A program made the position numbers and the translations under genes. A DNA stretch of 64,000 nucleotides, taken from Actinomadura terrae (lineage in GTDB: Bacteria > Actinomycetota > Actinomycetes > Streptosporangiales > Streptosporangiaceae). Shown here one piece after another: positions 24,613-32,971 of the stretch (within the stretch, counting starts at the first letter, position 1; each line of letters begins with the position of its first letter). Location of the stretch: positions 682,001-746,000 of the forward strand of contig NZ_JAICDG010000001.1 of NCBI RefSeq assembly GCF_022751215.1, in the 5' to 3' direction. The notes below the pieces were generated by a model that worked only from the letters and a program-made list of their open reading frames with translations, made no database searches and had not been told where the DNA came from.

Positions 24613-26210
24613 AGGGGCAGCGCCAGCGGGTTCGGGGCGGAAACGTAGGAGGCGACGCGGTCGGCGCTGCGGGCCCAGCGGGTGCGGAGATTGGCCTTCG
24701 CGGGTAGCGGGACGCCCGCCAGCAGCGCCCGGACCTGCGGGTGCGCGTCGTGGGCGGCGAAGTGGTCGCGGGCCGTCCGCCACAGCTCCAGGGACGGGTG
24801 CAGGTCGGCGACCGCCGCCGCCGTCTCGGCGAGGTGGTTGACGAGCAGGCAGTAGACGACGCGGTTCCAGCCCTGGTCGGGCGCGTAGGTGAGCGCCTCG
24901 GCGACGCGGGCGGGCAGGTGGGCGAGGTCCCAGCGGCCGGCGGTCAGCTTGGTTCCCTCGAGGTCGCGGAACGCGGCGTGGACGGGCATCCCCTCGGCGT
25001 CGACGCAGATCAGGACGTTCTGGAGGTGCGGCTCCAAAACGATGCCGTGGTCGAGGAAGGCGTGCAGGACGGGCGGCGCCACGTGGGCGACGTAGGCGTT
25101 CCACCAGGCGTGCGCCCCTTCCGGGGTGGCCATGGCCGGGAGCTTCGCCAGGAGCGTGCCGTAGGGGTCGGCCAGGGCCCCGGCCAGGAGCGGAGTGCCC
25201 GGAAGGGACTTCACGCCTTCGCGGAGGATGACGCCCAGGCCCTCGTAGAGGTGGAGGTCCGCGAGCGCGAGGGTGCGGTAGGCGGGTTCGGAGAGGAACG
25301 TGGCGTTCAGGAACGGACGCGGCAGCAGCCGGTTGAGCGCCATCGCACCGGAAAGCTCGTACCAGGCGTTCTTCCGTACGCAGTTGGTGATGCGGACGTC
25401 CAGGCTGAACTTGCAGAACACGTCCGCCTCCGGGAGGTACACCGTGCGCACGGAGGACGTGGGCACGGCCTCCACCCCGGACGGCCCGAGGTCCCTGACG
25501 GCACCCTCGGCCAAGGCCCGCCGCAGGACGGGACGGTGCGAGAGCAGCGAGAGCTGCCACGGATGGACGGGCAGCGTCTTGTGCCCCGGAGGAGGCGGAG
25601 GGCCGTACCCCTGGAGAGTCGTGAACGCGCTCGGGTCGCCCTCCTCGGCCACCAGCTCGTCCGGGACGGCCAGCCAGTGCGGACGAAACCGGGAGCGCGT
25701 CTCCGGCGCGTACCTGAGCCACTCGTCGGGCTCGCCCTGGCGCGCCTTGGGCGACGGATGAAAACGGTGGCCCGCCACCAAGGACTGCTCCGAGGCGATG
25801 TAGGGCTCGTCGGCAAGGTAGGGCTCGTCGGCGGGTTCTCCGCGCGCGGCGAGGATGGCGGTCAGCGCGCCGTGGCTGTCGCCGACCTGGGCGAGGAACT
25901 CGGGGTTCGGGCGTCCCGTCGCCAGTTCCAGTTCTCCCGCGACCAGATCGGCGAGGCGGTCCCAGGAGGCGGGGATCCAGGCGTCCTCGCGCTGCTCCTC
26001 GTAGGGCGCGGTGAGGCGGTAGGTGGGGCCGACCGGGGGACGGGCGAGGCCCGTGCGCAGGACGACGCCCGCCCAGGGCAGCCGCAGGACGAGGCGCCCC
26101 CCGTCCGCCCACACCTGCTGCTCGGGCCCGCAGACCTCGCGGACGAGGCAGTTCAGCAACGCGGTGGCGGTGGCGTCGTCGGCCGTCAGGACCGGTTCTG
26201 TCAGCAGCAC
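24609..26210 (-). CDS. NIS siderophore synthetase, IucA/IucC family (PvsD-like by position)
   Basis: A 533-aa NRPS-independent siderophore synthetase, which adenylates a carboxylate (usually citrate) and condenses it with an amine or alcohol. Family signatures are GHRFHPSPKARQG (about residue 140), LPVHPWQLSLLSHRP, the TSSVRTVYLP strand, the FCKFSLDVRITNCVRKNAWY segment and EPHLQNVLICVD followed by FRDLEGTKL in the ferric-transporter-like C-terminal part. The GTG at 26208-26210 overlaps the upstream synthetase stop by 10 bp. The second NIS gene of the operon corresponds by order to PvsD of vibrioferrin synthesis. Which substrate it uses cannot be read from sequence alone. Confidence 0.9.
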   Translation of the reverse strand: MLLTEPVLTADDATATALLNCLVREVCGPEQQVWADGGRLVLRLPWAGVVLRTGLARPPVGPTYRLTAPYEEQREDAWIPASWDRLADLVAGELELATGRPNPEFLAQVGDSHGALTAILAARGEPADEPYLADEPYIASEQSLVAGHRFHPSPKARQGEPDEWLRYAPETRSRFRPHWLAVPDELVAEEGDPSAFTTLQGYGPPPPPGHKTLPVHPWQLSLLSHRPVLRRALAEGAVRDLGPSGVEAVPTSSVRTVYLPEADVFCKFSLDVRITNCVRKNAWYELSGAMALNRLLPRPFLNATFLSEPAYRTLALADLHLYEGLGVILREGVKSLPGTPLLAGALADPYGTLLAKLPAMATPEGAHAWWNAYVAHVAPPVLHAFLDHGIVLEPHLQNVLICVDAEGMPVHAAFRDLEGTKLTAGRWDLAHLPARVAEALTYAPDQGWNRVVYCLLVNHLAETAAAVADLHPSLELWRTARDHFAAHDAHPQVRALLAGVPLPAKANLRTRWARSADRVASYVSAPNPLALPL

Positions 26211-27802
26211 GTGTCGTCCCGTAGGTAGTTCGGCTCGTCCCGTAGGTAGTTCGGCCCCGGCGGGCCGTAGTGCTTGTTGATGTCGGCGGCGCCGGTCCTG
26301 GCCTTGTCGACGAGGGTCCCGGCGGTGACCATGGCCTTGCCCGGCAGCGCCGCCGCGTCCAGCGTGCGGGAGCGCAGGAACGCCTCGTCCGGCCCGAGCG
26401 CGGCGTCGAGCCGGTCGCGGATCAGCGCGCGGCCCGCGCGCCAGGGGAGCAGGCCCCGCTCGGCGAGGCCGAGGGCGGGTGCGGCGGCGCACAGGTGCAG
26501 GGTGATCGTGGTGAAGACGCGGGCGAGCGCCTCGGGGTCGCGGGTCCGCATCCGCCGGTCGACGAGGTCGCGCGGGTCGGCGGCCGGGTCGACGCCCAGG
26601 CGCCCGTGCAGGACGTCCGGGTCGATGAGCGCGCCGTCGTTGTCCTTGACCAGGATGCGGGGCGGGCCGTCATCCGGGTCGCCCAGCACGAGCGCCACGT
26701 TCTGCTGGTGCGCCTCCAGGGCGATCCCGTAGCGGAAGAGGGTGACGTTCCAGGCGAACAACGCCGACAGGTAGGCGTCGAACAGGGACGCGACGTCCCA
26801 GCGTTCGATGACGTGCCCGCCGCCGGGGGCGTCCGCGAGTAAGGCCGCGACGGGCACGACGTGCGCGCGTGCCGTCTCGGCCGGGAAGCGCCGGACGAGA
26901 TACCCGAGATGGGGCGAGACCGCATGGCCGTAGGTCTGCTCGTCCGCCAGCAGGACGGGCAGCTCCTCGCGCGCCAGGACGCGGCGCAGGATGCGCTCGA
27001 CGAGCGCCCCGTCCGGCAGCGTGCCGGGGACGATGGTGCGGCGGTTGCGCAACCCCAGCGTGCTCGTCGGCAGCGGCATCTTCAGGTGGTCGAGCGGGGC
27101 GGCGGCCACCGTGCGCATGGACAGCGTGGGGGCGACCTGGAGGTAGCGGTCGGGAGCGACCGTCACCCCCGGCTCGCGCCGCACCTGGGGCACCGCCAGG
27201 GGATGGACGGGGAAGAGCTCGGCGGCCGTCTCGAACCCCACGTCGGCGGGTGTCGGCCACCAGGACGGGCGGTCGCCCGCGAGCGTCGCGCCCGGCACGG
27301 CGGCCCAGTACAGCGCGAACGACGGGTTGAACTCGGGCGCGTAGCGGCTGAGATCGGCTGTGCGGAGTCCGGTCCGCCCTTTGCCGGTCGGGTATACGGG
27401 GTGGTCGTTGTAGGCGGCGAGCGTCTCGTAGAACGTCCCGGGGCCGGTTCTCAGCTCGTCCGGTATGCGCGCCAGGCGCCGGTACACGGCCGGGCGCGCG
27501 TCCTCGTGCAGGCGGATCGCGGCGAGGGCGTCCCTGCACTCGCGCTCGAAGGCCGTGACGTCGTCCCGGGGATCGGCCAGCGCGCGGACGGCGGCGAACA
27601 CGTCCCGCAGGCGGAGGTCCTGCGCCGCGTCCACGACGAACGCGGACAGGAACGGCGGATCGGCCCGGACGAGCCCGACCGCGCGTCCCGGCAGCCGCAG
27701 CGTGTGCGTCTCCGGGTCGACGCGGCGGTGCAGTCCCGCGTAGTCCTCGCGCAGCAGGGCGTCCAGGACCCGGGCCGCCAGCGGGCCCTCGATGCCGGTC
27801 AC
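26201..27802 (-). CDS. NIS siderophore synthetase, IucA/IucC family (PvsB-like by position)
   Basis: A 533-aa NIS synthetase, the same length as its downstream partner but clearly divergent from it. Signatures are NDHPVYPTGKGRTGLR (about residue 110), LFPVHPLAVPQ, TLSMRTVAAAPLDHLKMPL then TSTLGLRNRRTI, and the C-terminal ALEAHQQNVALVLGD with RILVKDNDGALI. The GTG at 27800-27802 overlaps the ATP-grasp stop (GTGA). The last residues contain a short duplication (NYLRDEPNYLRDD), caused by a 20-bp tandem repeat around 26213-26252. By gene order it is the equivalent of PvsB. Two NIS enzymes in one operon imply two condensations on a citrate core. Confidence 0.9.
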   Translation of the reverse strand: MTGIEGPLAARVLDALLREDYAGLHRRVDPETHTLRLPGRAVGLVRADPPFLSAFVVDAAQDLRLRDVFAAVRALADPRDDVTAFERECRDALAAIRLHEDARPAVYRRLARIPDELRTGPGTFYETLAAYNDHPVYPTGKGRTGLRTADLSRYAPEFNPSFALYWAAVPGATLAGDRPSWWPTPADVGFETAAELFPVHPLAVPQVRREPGVTVAPDRYLQVAPTLSMRTVAAAPLDHLKMPLPTSTLGLRNRRTIVPGTLPDGALVERILRRVLAREELPVLLADEQTYGHAVSPHLGYLVRRFPAETARAHVVPVAALLADAPGGGHVIERWDVASLFDAYLSALFAWNVTLFRYGIALEAHQQNVALVLGDPDDGPPRILVKDNDGALIDPDVLHGRLGVDPAADPRDLVDRRMRTRDPEALARVFTTITLHLCAAAPALGLAERGLLPWRAGRALIRDRLDAALGPDEAFLRSRTLDAAALPGKAMVTAGTLVDKARTGAADINKHYGPPGPNYLRDEPNYLRDDTCC

Positions 27803-28947
27803 CTGATGACCCACCGGCGGGACGCGCGGAAGCGGGCCAGCGCGGCCTCCACCGCGTCCGGCGCCGGGCCGATCGCGCGCACGGTGCCGAGGTAGTCCCG
27901 GTTCGTCCGGGTGAGGGCGATGGTGTCGCCGACCTTCCGCTGCGGCCGGTAGGTCAGCCGCACCGCGCCGTCGTCCAGGTCGCAGGGCCCGGGCGCGGCG
28001 GTCAGCATCCCGGCGCGCTCGGCGATGACCGGCTCGGCGACCGCGTGCCCACCGGTCGGCGCCCCCTCGTCCGCGGGCAGGCGCTCGCCCAGGTGGACGC
28101 GCAGAATCCGCTCGTACAGCGGGACGCCCAGCAGGTCGGCGAGCAGCAGGTCGCAGTGGTCGCCGATCAGCCGGTAGTTCACTTCGATGATCCGCGCACG
28201 GCCCGCGTGGACGACGAACTCGGTGTGGCAGGCGCCGATCCCGACGCCGAGCGCCGTGAGCTGCGCGAGGATCTCCGGGGTCTGCGGGGGAGGCGGCGCC
28301 CATTCGAGGCGCTCCTCCACGAAGAACGGCGGCGGCGACATCCGCGTCCGGAACGAGCCGAGCACGCGCAGCCCGTGCCCGTCGCCCAGCGTCTCCAGCG
28401 TGTGCACATCGCCCGGCAGGTACTCCTCGGCCACCAGCGGGTCCGGCCGCCGCGCCGCGATCTCCGCGCGCCGCAGCGCCAGCTCCCGCGCGTCCCGGAC
28501 GAGGAACACGTCCTCGCTGGCCACCCCGTCCCGCGGCTTGAGGACGAGCGGGAACGGCGCGTCCGGCGGCACCGCGTCCGCCGGCGCCGTGAACACCGGG
28601 TCGAGCGCGGCGAGGTGGCCGCGCATGAGCGCCTTGTTCTTCGCCCGCGTCGCCGCCCGCCAGTCCTTGCCCGGCAGCCCGAAGTAGGCGGCGGCCAGCG
28701 CCGTCTGCGCCTGGAGGAAGTCGCTGTTGGAGAAGATCGCGGCGGGCGGCGCGGCCGCGCCGACCCGGGCGATGATCTCGCGGAAGTCGGAGACGTCGCA
28801 CTCGACGACCGGACCGTCGTGGGCGTGGACGGACGGCCGGTCGGTGAGCAGCACCACGTCCAGCCCCAGCCGGGCGGCGGCGGGCAGGAAGCCGTGCGTG
28901 ACCGAGGTGGTCGCCTTCCCGGCGACCAGGTAGAGAGTGGAGGCCAA
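27799..28947 (-). CDS. ATP-grasp ligase of NIS siderophore operon (PvsA-like)
   Basis: A 382-aa ATP-grasp amide ligase, first gene of the siderophore operon. The N-terminal domain (1-100) is Rossmann-like (FSNSDFLQAQTALAAAYFG). The ATP-grasp region has FPLVLKPRDGVASEDVFLV (about residue 134), VAEEYLPGDVHTLETLGDG, and the metal-binding ARIIEVNYRLIGDH (about residues 250-263). In vibrioferrin synthesis PvsA is an ATP-grasp enzyme that adds an amino acid; the same role is inferred here. The start is TTG at 28945-28947, with GGAAAGG 6 bases upstream. The IdeR/DmdR box centred near 29039 lies 82 bp upstream. Confidence 0.87.
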   Translation of the reverse strand: MASTLYLVAGKATTSVTHGFLPAAARLGLDVVLLTDRPSVHAHDGPVVECDVSDFREIIARVGAAAPPAAIFSNSDFLQAQTALAAAYFGLPGKDWRAATRAKNKALMRGHLAALDPVFTAPADAVPPDAPFPLVLKPRDGVASEDVFLVRDARELALRRAEIAARRPDPLVAEEYLPGDVHTLETLGDGHGLRVLGSFRTRMSPPPFFVEERLEWAPPPPQTPEILAQLTALGVGIGACHTEFVVHAGRARIIEVNYRLIGDHCDLLLADLLGVPLYERILRVHLGERLPADEGAPTGGHAVAEPVIAERAGMLTAAPGPCDLDDGAVRLTYRPQRKVGDTIALTRTNRDYLGTVRAIGPAPDAVEAALARFRASRRWVIR

Positions 28948-28970
28948 CGTCGGCCTTTCCAGTGAGACGG

Positions 28971-29015
28971 GTCAGCCAGTGCGTGAGGTCGGCCAGTGCG
29001 TGAGGTCGGCCAGTG
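28971..29015. repeat. 17-bp tandem repeat in the siderophore operon leader
   Basis: Three 17-bp units start GTCAGCCAGTGCGTGAG, GTCGGCCAGTGCGTGAG and GTCGGCCAGTGAATGAT (28971, 28988, 29005). They lie between the iron box and the TTG start, so they fall in the 5' untranslated leader of the siderophore mRNA. Confidence 0.85.
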
Positions 29016-29029
29016 AATGATGTGGAAAG

Positions 29030-29048
29030 TGAGGTTAGCCTTGCCTAA
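29030..29048 (-). promoter_or_regulatory. Iron box (IdeR/DmdR1 operator)
   Basis: On the minus strand this reads TTAGGCAAGGCTAACCTCA. It matches 16 of 19 positions of the actinobacterial iron-box consensus TTAGGTTAGGCTAACCTAA. It sits upstream of the ATP-grasp/NIS operon, and the divergent HD-domain gene begins 149 bp away. Known IdeR/DmdR1 represses siderophore genes when ferrous iron is plentiful, so iron starvation should induce this operon. Confidence 0.93.
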
Positions 29049-29196
29049 CTGAAAGCCCTCACCATACTGGCCGGGGTGCGCGCCGCGGGCAAGAACGGCG
29101 GCATCGCGTGTCTCCGCGTGCCGGTCGCCGCCCGCCGCCCGCCGTTCCCAGCCGCCGGCCGTTCCCCGCCGCCCCATGATCCGCCAGGATGAGGGC

Positions 29197-29805
29197 ATGG
29201 ACCTCGTCGAGCGGTGGGTCGCGCTGGCCGGCCCGCACACCCGGCACATCGGCGCCGAGCTGGAGGCGCGCTACGGCGAGCCGCACCGCCGCTACCACAC
29301 CCGCGACCACCTGGCCGCCGTCCTCGACCTCGTGGACGAGCTGGCCGCATACGCCGCCGACCTCGACGCCGTCCGGCTGGCGGCCTGGTTCCACGACGCC
29401 GTCTATGACCCCGAGCGCGCCGACAACGAGGAGCGCAGCGCCCGCCTCGCCGCCCGCATGCTCGCCGACACCGACCTCGCCGCCGGGACGCTCGACCGGG
29501 TCGTCGGGCTCGTCGAGCTGACCGCCACCCACGCCCCGGACGGCGACGACCGCGACGGCCAGGTGCTGTGCGACGCCGACCTCGCCGTCCTCGGCGCGGA
29601 CCCGGAACGATACGCCGCCTACGCCGCGTCCGTCCGGGAGGAGTACGCGTTCGTTCCCGAGGACGTCTACCGCGCCGGGCGCGCCGAGATCCTCACCGGG
29701 CTCCTCGCGCTGCCCGCGCTGTTCCACACCCCGCCCGCGCGCGAGCGCTTCGAGGACCGCGCCCGCCTCAATGTCCGGACCGAGCTGATGCTCCTGGGCG
29801 CCTGA
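29197..29805 (+). CDS. HD-domain metal-dependent phosphohydrolase-like protein
   Basis: A 202-aa predicted metal-dependent HD-superfamily protein (COG4339-like). Histidines occur in EPHRRYHTRDHLAAVLDLVD (about residues 30-38), the HD pair is in LAAWFHDAVYDP (about residue 68), and CDADLAVLGAD supplies a further Asp. The ATG at 29197 is preferred over ATG 29176 because AGGATGAGGG lies immediately upstream. It diverges from the siderophore operon and shares the intergenic region carrying the iron box, so iron control is possible but unproven. The substrate is unknown. Confidence 0.8.
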   Translation: MDLVERWVALAGPHTRHIGAELEARYGEPHRRYHTRDHLAAVLDLVDELAAYAADLDAVRLAAWFHDAVYDPERADNEERSARLAARMLADTDLAAGTLDRVVGLVELTATHAPDGDDRDGQVLCDADLAVLGADPERYAAYAASVREEYAFVPEDVYRAGRAEILTGLLALPALFHTPPARERFEDRARLNVRTELMLLGA

Positions 29806-30099
29806 GAAGTCCAAACCGGGGCGCTTGGCCGGATTGTTAGGTGAACCGGGCACCCACCGTTCGGGCGTACGGTCATACGGTCGCGCTCAAAAACGATACG
29901 AGGGACCATCCAATTTCGCCTCGAACGCGTGTCGCTCCCCATCCGACACATCGCTCACACGCGTGGTCGAACGCGTTCCCGCGCAGGTCGGCGGGGTGGA
30001 CCGATGTGGATCAAGGAACCTGCCCGGAAACGTGCGGCGAGAATCTCACTGAGAATCCCATACAGTGCCTTCCAGTACGACATGCAAAGGGGCATGCAC

Positions 30100-31485
30100 G
30101 TGAACGACGTAGTCGCCTACATCCAGGCGAACAGAGACCGGTTCATCACCGATCTCAAGGACTGGCTCGCGATCCCCTCCATCTCCGGGGACCCCGCGCA
30201 CGCCGGTGACGTACGACGCTCCGCCGAGTGGCTGGCCGCGCACCTGACCGGTGAGGGCTTCCCGACGGTGGAGATCTGGGAGACCCCCGGGCTCCCGGCC
30301 GTCTACGCCGAGTGGCCCGCCGCCGACCCGGACGCTCCCACCGTCCTCATCTACGGGCACCACGACGTCCAGCCCGTGGAACCGCTGTCGGAGTGGGCGA
30401 CCGACCCGTTCAAACCCGTGGAGCGCGGCGACCGGCTGATCGGGCGCGGCGCGTCCGACGACAAGGGCCAGGTGTTCTTCCACACGCTCGGCATCCGCGC
30501 GCTGCTCGCCGCGTCCGGCGCGACGGCCCCGCCCGTCACGATCAGGATGCTGGTCGAGGGCGAGGAGGAGTCGGGCTCGGTGCACTTCGCCGACCTGCTG
30601 CGCGAGCGCCGCGACCGGCTCGGCTGCGACGCGGTGGTCATCAGCGACACGACCATGTGGGCGGCGGACGTCCCGTCGATGTGCACCGGCATGCGCGGCC
30701 TCACCGAGGCCGAGATCACGCTGCGCGGGCCGGCGTCCGACCTGCACTCCGGGTCGTTCGGCGGAGCGGTCCCGAACCCGCTGCACGCGATGGCCACGCT
30801 GCTGGCAGGCCTGCACGACGCCGAGGGCCGGGTGAGCATCCCCGGGTTCTACGACGACGTCGTGCCGCTGACGGCGCAGGAGCGGGACGCCTTCGCGCGG
30901 CTGCCCTTCGACGAGGAGAAGTGGCTGCGGACGGCGGGCGAGAGCCGGGCCGCCTACGGCGAGGCCGGTTACAGCACCCTCGAACGGATCTGGGCGCGTC
31001 CGACCGCCGAGATCAACGGCATGTGGGGCGGGCACACCGGGCCCGGCGGCAAGACGATCGTCCCGCGCGAGGCGCACGCGAAGATCTCCTTCCGGCTCGT
31101 CGCCGGGCAGGACCCCGCCACCGTGCAGGACGCCTTCCGCTCCTGGGTCGCCGCGAACACCCCGCCGGGCATCGAGGCCGAGGTCGCGATTCCGGGCGGC
31201 GGCGTCCGGCCGTGCTTCTCGCCGATCGACTCCGCGGGCGTCCGCGCCGCGCGGCGCGCCATGGAGCGCGCCTTCGGCGGCGAGGTCCTGTTCACCCGGG
31301 AGGGCGGCAGCGGACCCGAGGCCGACCTCGCCGACGTCCTGGACGCGCCGCTGATCTTCGTCGCGGTCGGCCTGAACGACGACCACATCCACGCCCCGAA
31401 CGAGAAGGTGGAGGTCCCGCTGCTCCTCAAGGGCGCCGAGGCCGCCGCCTACCTGTGGGAAGAACTCGCCACGGCCCTACGCTGA
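30100..31485 (+). CDS. M20-family metallopeptidase (dipeptidase)
   Basis: A 461-aa M20/M25/M40 di-zinc peptidase related to carnosinase-like dipeptidases. Metal and catalytic residues are His and Asp in VLIYGHHDVQP, the bridging Asp in LIGRGASDDKGQVFFH, the base Glu pair in LVEGEEESGS, Asp in VVISDTTMWAAD and His in NDDHIHAPNEKVEVP. The central dimerisation domain spans about residues 185-345, starting GLTEAEITLRGPASDLHSGS. GTG 30100 is chosen because AAAGGGG ends 6 bases upstream; ATG 30094 and 30082 are in frame. It precedes nudC by 35 bp and may share its transcript. Confidence 0.9.
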   Translation: MNDVVAYIQANRDRFITDLKDWLAIPSISGDPAHAGDVRRSAEWLAAHLTGEGFPTVEIWETPGLPAVYAEWPAADPDAPTVLIYGHHDVQPVEPLSEWATDPFKPVERGDRLIGRGASDDKGQVFFHTLGIRALLAASGATAPPVTIRMLVEGEEESGSVHFADLLRERRDRLGCDAVVISDTTMWAADVPSMCTGMRGLTEAEITLRGPASDLHSGSFGGAVPNPLHAMATLLAGLHDAEGRVSIPGFYDDVVPLTAQERDAFARLPFDEEKWLRTAGESRAAYGEAGYSTLERIWARPTAEINGMWGGHTGPGGKTIVPREAHAKISFRLVAGQDPATVQDAFRSWVAANTPPGIEAEVAIPGGGVRPCFSPIDSAGVRAARRAMERAFGGEVLFTREGGSGPEADLADVLDAPLIFVAVGLNDDHIHAPNEKVEVPLLLKGAEAAAYLWEELATALR

Positions 31486-31520
31486 GGCCCACAAACGGTG
31501 TTTCGGCGGGGAGGCGCGAC

Positions 31521-32474
31521 GTGACGGTGACGGGCGGGCTCGAATGGCTGGCGCTCGCGCGCGGCACCCTGGACCGGGTCGCGCTCAGGCGCCGCGACGA
31601 CGACTGGCTCGCGGCTGCGTGGGCGGACCCGCGCACCCGCGTGCTCGTCGTCGACGACGGGCGCTCGCTCGTGACCGGCTCGTTCGGCGCGGCGGCGACT
31701 GGCTCACCGGCGACGGGCGGCCCTGACCCGGCGCTCGTCCTGCTCCCGCCCGCGCGGGCTCCGGAGGGTGACCGCTGGCTCCTCGGCGAGGACGATGACG
31801 GAACCGTCTACTTCGGCGTGTCCGCGCCGCTGCCCGCCGTCGAGGGCGCCGAGCCCGCGGGGCTGCGCCAGGTCGGCGCGCTGCTCGCCGACCGCGACTC
31901 CGGGCTGCTTACCCACCTGGTCGCGCTGGAGCAGTGGCACGCGACGCACCGGTTCTGCCCGCGCTGCGGCACCGAGACCGAGGTCGCCTCGGCCGGGCAC
32001 GTCCGGGTCTGCCCGGCGGACGGCTCGCAGCACTTCCCGCGTGTCGACCCCGCCGTGATCATGCTGGTGACCGACGCGTCCGACCGGATCCTGCTGGCGC
32101 GCGGCACCCGCTGGGCCGCCGACCGCCGCTCCATCCTCGCCGGGTTCGTCGAGCCGGGCGAGTCGCTGGAGCAGGCCGTGGCGCGGGAGGTGGAGGAGGA
32201 GGTCGGGCTCGCCGTCCGCGACGTCCGGTACGCGGGCAGCCAGCCGTGGCCGCTGCCGCGCAGCCTCATGCTGGGCTTCACCGCCACCGCCGACGGGACC
32301 GTTCCGCTGCGTCCCGACCCGGAGGAGATCCTGGACGCCGCCTGGTACACCCGCGACGAGCTGCGCGCCGCGATTTCCGCGGGCGAGATCGTCGCGCCGG
32401 GCCCGCTGTCCATCGCCGCCCAGCTCATCATGCGCTGGTACGGCGGCGAACTCCCCTCGATGCCGCACTTCTGA
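31521..32474 (+). CDS. nudC: NAD(+) diphosphatase / RNA deNADding Nudix enzyme
   Basis: A 317-aa NudC-type hydrolase that cleaves NADH to NMNH and AMP and in other bacteria decaps NAD-RNA. The zinc-ribbon region has RFCPRCGTETEVASAGH and then VCPADGSQHFPRVDPAVIML. Only three of the usual four cysteines are present: the place of the fourth is Asp/Gly in CPADG. The Nudix box is GFVEPGESLEQAVAREVEEE plus VGL, and the NAD-specific downstream motif is SQPWPLPRSLMLGF. The GTG start has GGGGAGG 6-7 bases upstream. It is convergent with mycoredoxin across a strong hairpin. Confidence 0.92.
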   Translation: MTVTGGLEWLALARGTLDRVALRRRDDDWLAAAWADPRTRVLVVDDGRSLVTGSFGAAATGSPATGGPDPALVLLPPARAPEGDRWLLGEDDDGTVYFGVSAPLPAVEGAEPAGLRQVGALLADRDSGLLTHLVALEQWHATHRFCPRCGTETEVASAGHVRVCPADGSQHFPRVDPAVIMLVTDASDRILLARGTRWAADRRSILAGFVEPGESLEQAVAREVEEEVGLAVRDVRYAGSQPWPLPRSLMLGFTATADGTVPLRPDPEEILDAAWYTRDELRAAISAGEIVAPGPLSIAAQLIMRWYGGELPSMPHF

Positions 32475-32489
32475 TGCCCCGGTGAACAC

Positions 32490-32519
32490 GTCGGCCCCCG
32501 GAAGAGTCCGGGGGCCGAC
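32490..32519. terminator. Bidirectional terminator between nudC and mycoredoxin
   Basis: A perfect 13-bp stem, GTCGGCCCCCGGA / TCCGGGGGCCGAC, with tetraloop AGAG. It is located 15 bp beyond the nudC stop and 14 bp beyond the stop of the convergent glutaredoxin-type gene. Confidence 0.85.
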
Positions 32520-32533
32520 GGGGTCGAGCGCGC

Positions 32534-32824
32534 TCAGCCCTTCGCGGCGAGTTCCGCGAGGTGGCGCTTGACCTCTTTGGCACTGGGGTTGGTCAGGACG
32601 ACCTCGTCGCCGATCGTGACGGTCGGGACCGTCTGGTTCCCGCCGTTGACGCTCATGACGAAGTCGGCGGCGGCCGGGTCGCGCTCGATGTCGACCTCGA
32701 CCATCTCGATGCCCTCGCGGGCGAGCTGGCTCTTGAGCCTGCGGCAGAAACCGCACCAGGACGTGGTGTACATGGTGAGCTGCCCGGTCGGGCCCTTGGC
32801 CCGCTCGGTGGTGGGCGTCGCCAT
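32534..32824 (-). CDS. Mycoredoxin / glutaredoxin-family protein
   Basis: A 96-aa thioredoxin-fold protein with active site TSWCGFCRRLKSQL (Cys24-x-x-Cys27), the cis-Pro loop NQTVPTVTIGDE and the Gly/Asn-rich end GDEVVLTNPSAKEVKRHLAE. It resembles Mrx1, which uses mycothiol to reduce mixed disulfides in actinobacteria. The N-terminal 15 residues (MATPTTERAKGPTG) are disordered. It sits divergently beside uvrD2 and convergent with nudC, as I recall for Rv3198A in M. tuberculosis. Confidence 0.9.
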   Translation of the reverse strand: MATPTTERAKGPTGQLTMYTTSWCGFCRRLKSQLAREGIEMVEVDIERDPAAADFVMSVNGGNQTVPTVTIGDEVVLTNPSAKEVKRHLAELAAKG

Positions 32825-32971
32825 CGGCGCGTCTTCTCCCTCACTCGTCAGGACGTTCCGTTTCGATCACGCCTATCAGAGAACAGCGGAGGCCCGCTTC
32901 CCATTCCTGCCCGTTCCTGCCCGCGTGCCGGGCCGTGCCCCCGCCGGCGCCGGTGCTGCAAGGATGGGGGG

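Noticed and set aside
23536-28947. Aerobactin or desferrioxamine biosynthesis
   Set aside because: No FAD-dependent amine N-hydroxylase and no acyltransferase gene is present. ATP-grasp plus PLP decarboxylase with two NIS genes fits the vibrioferrin arrangement better.
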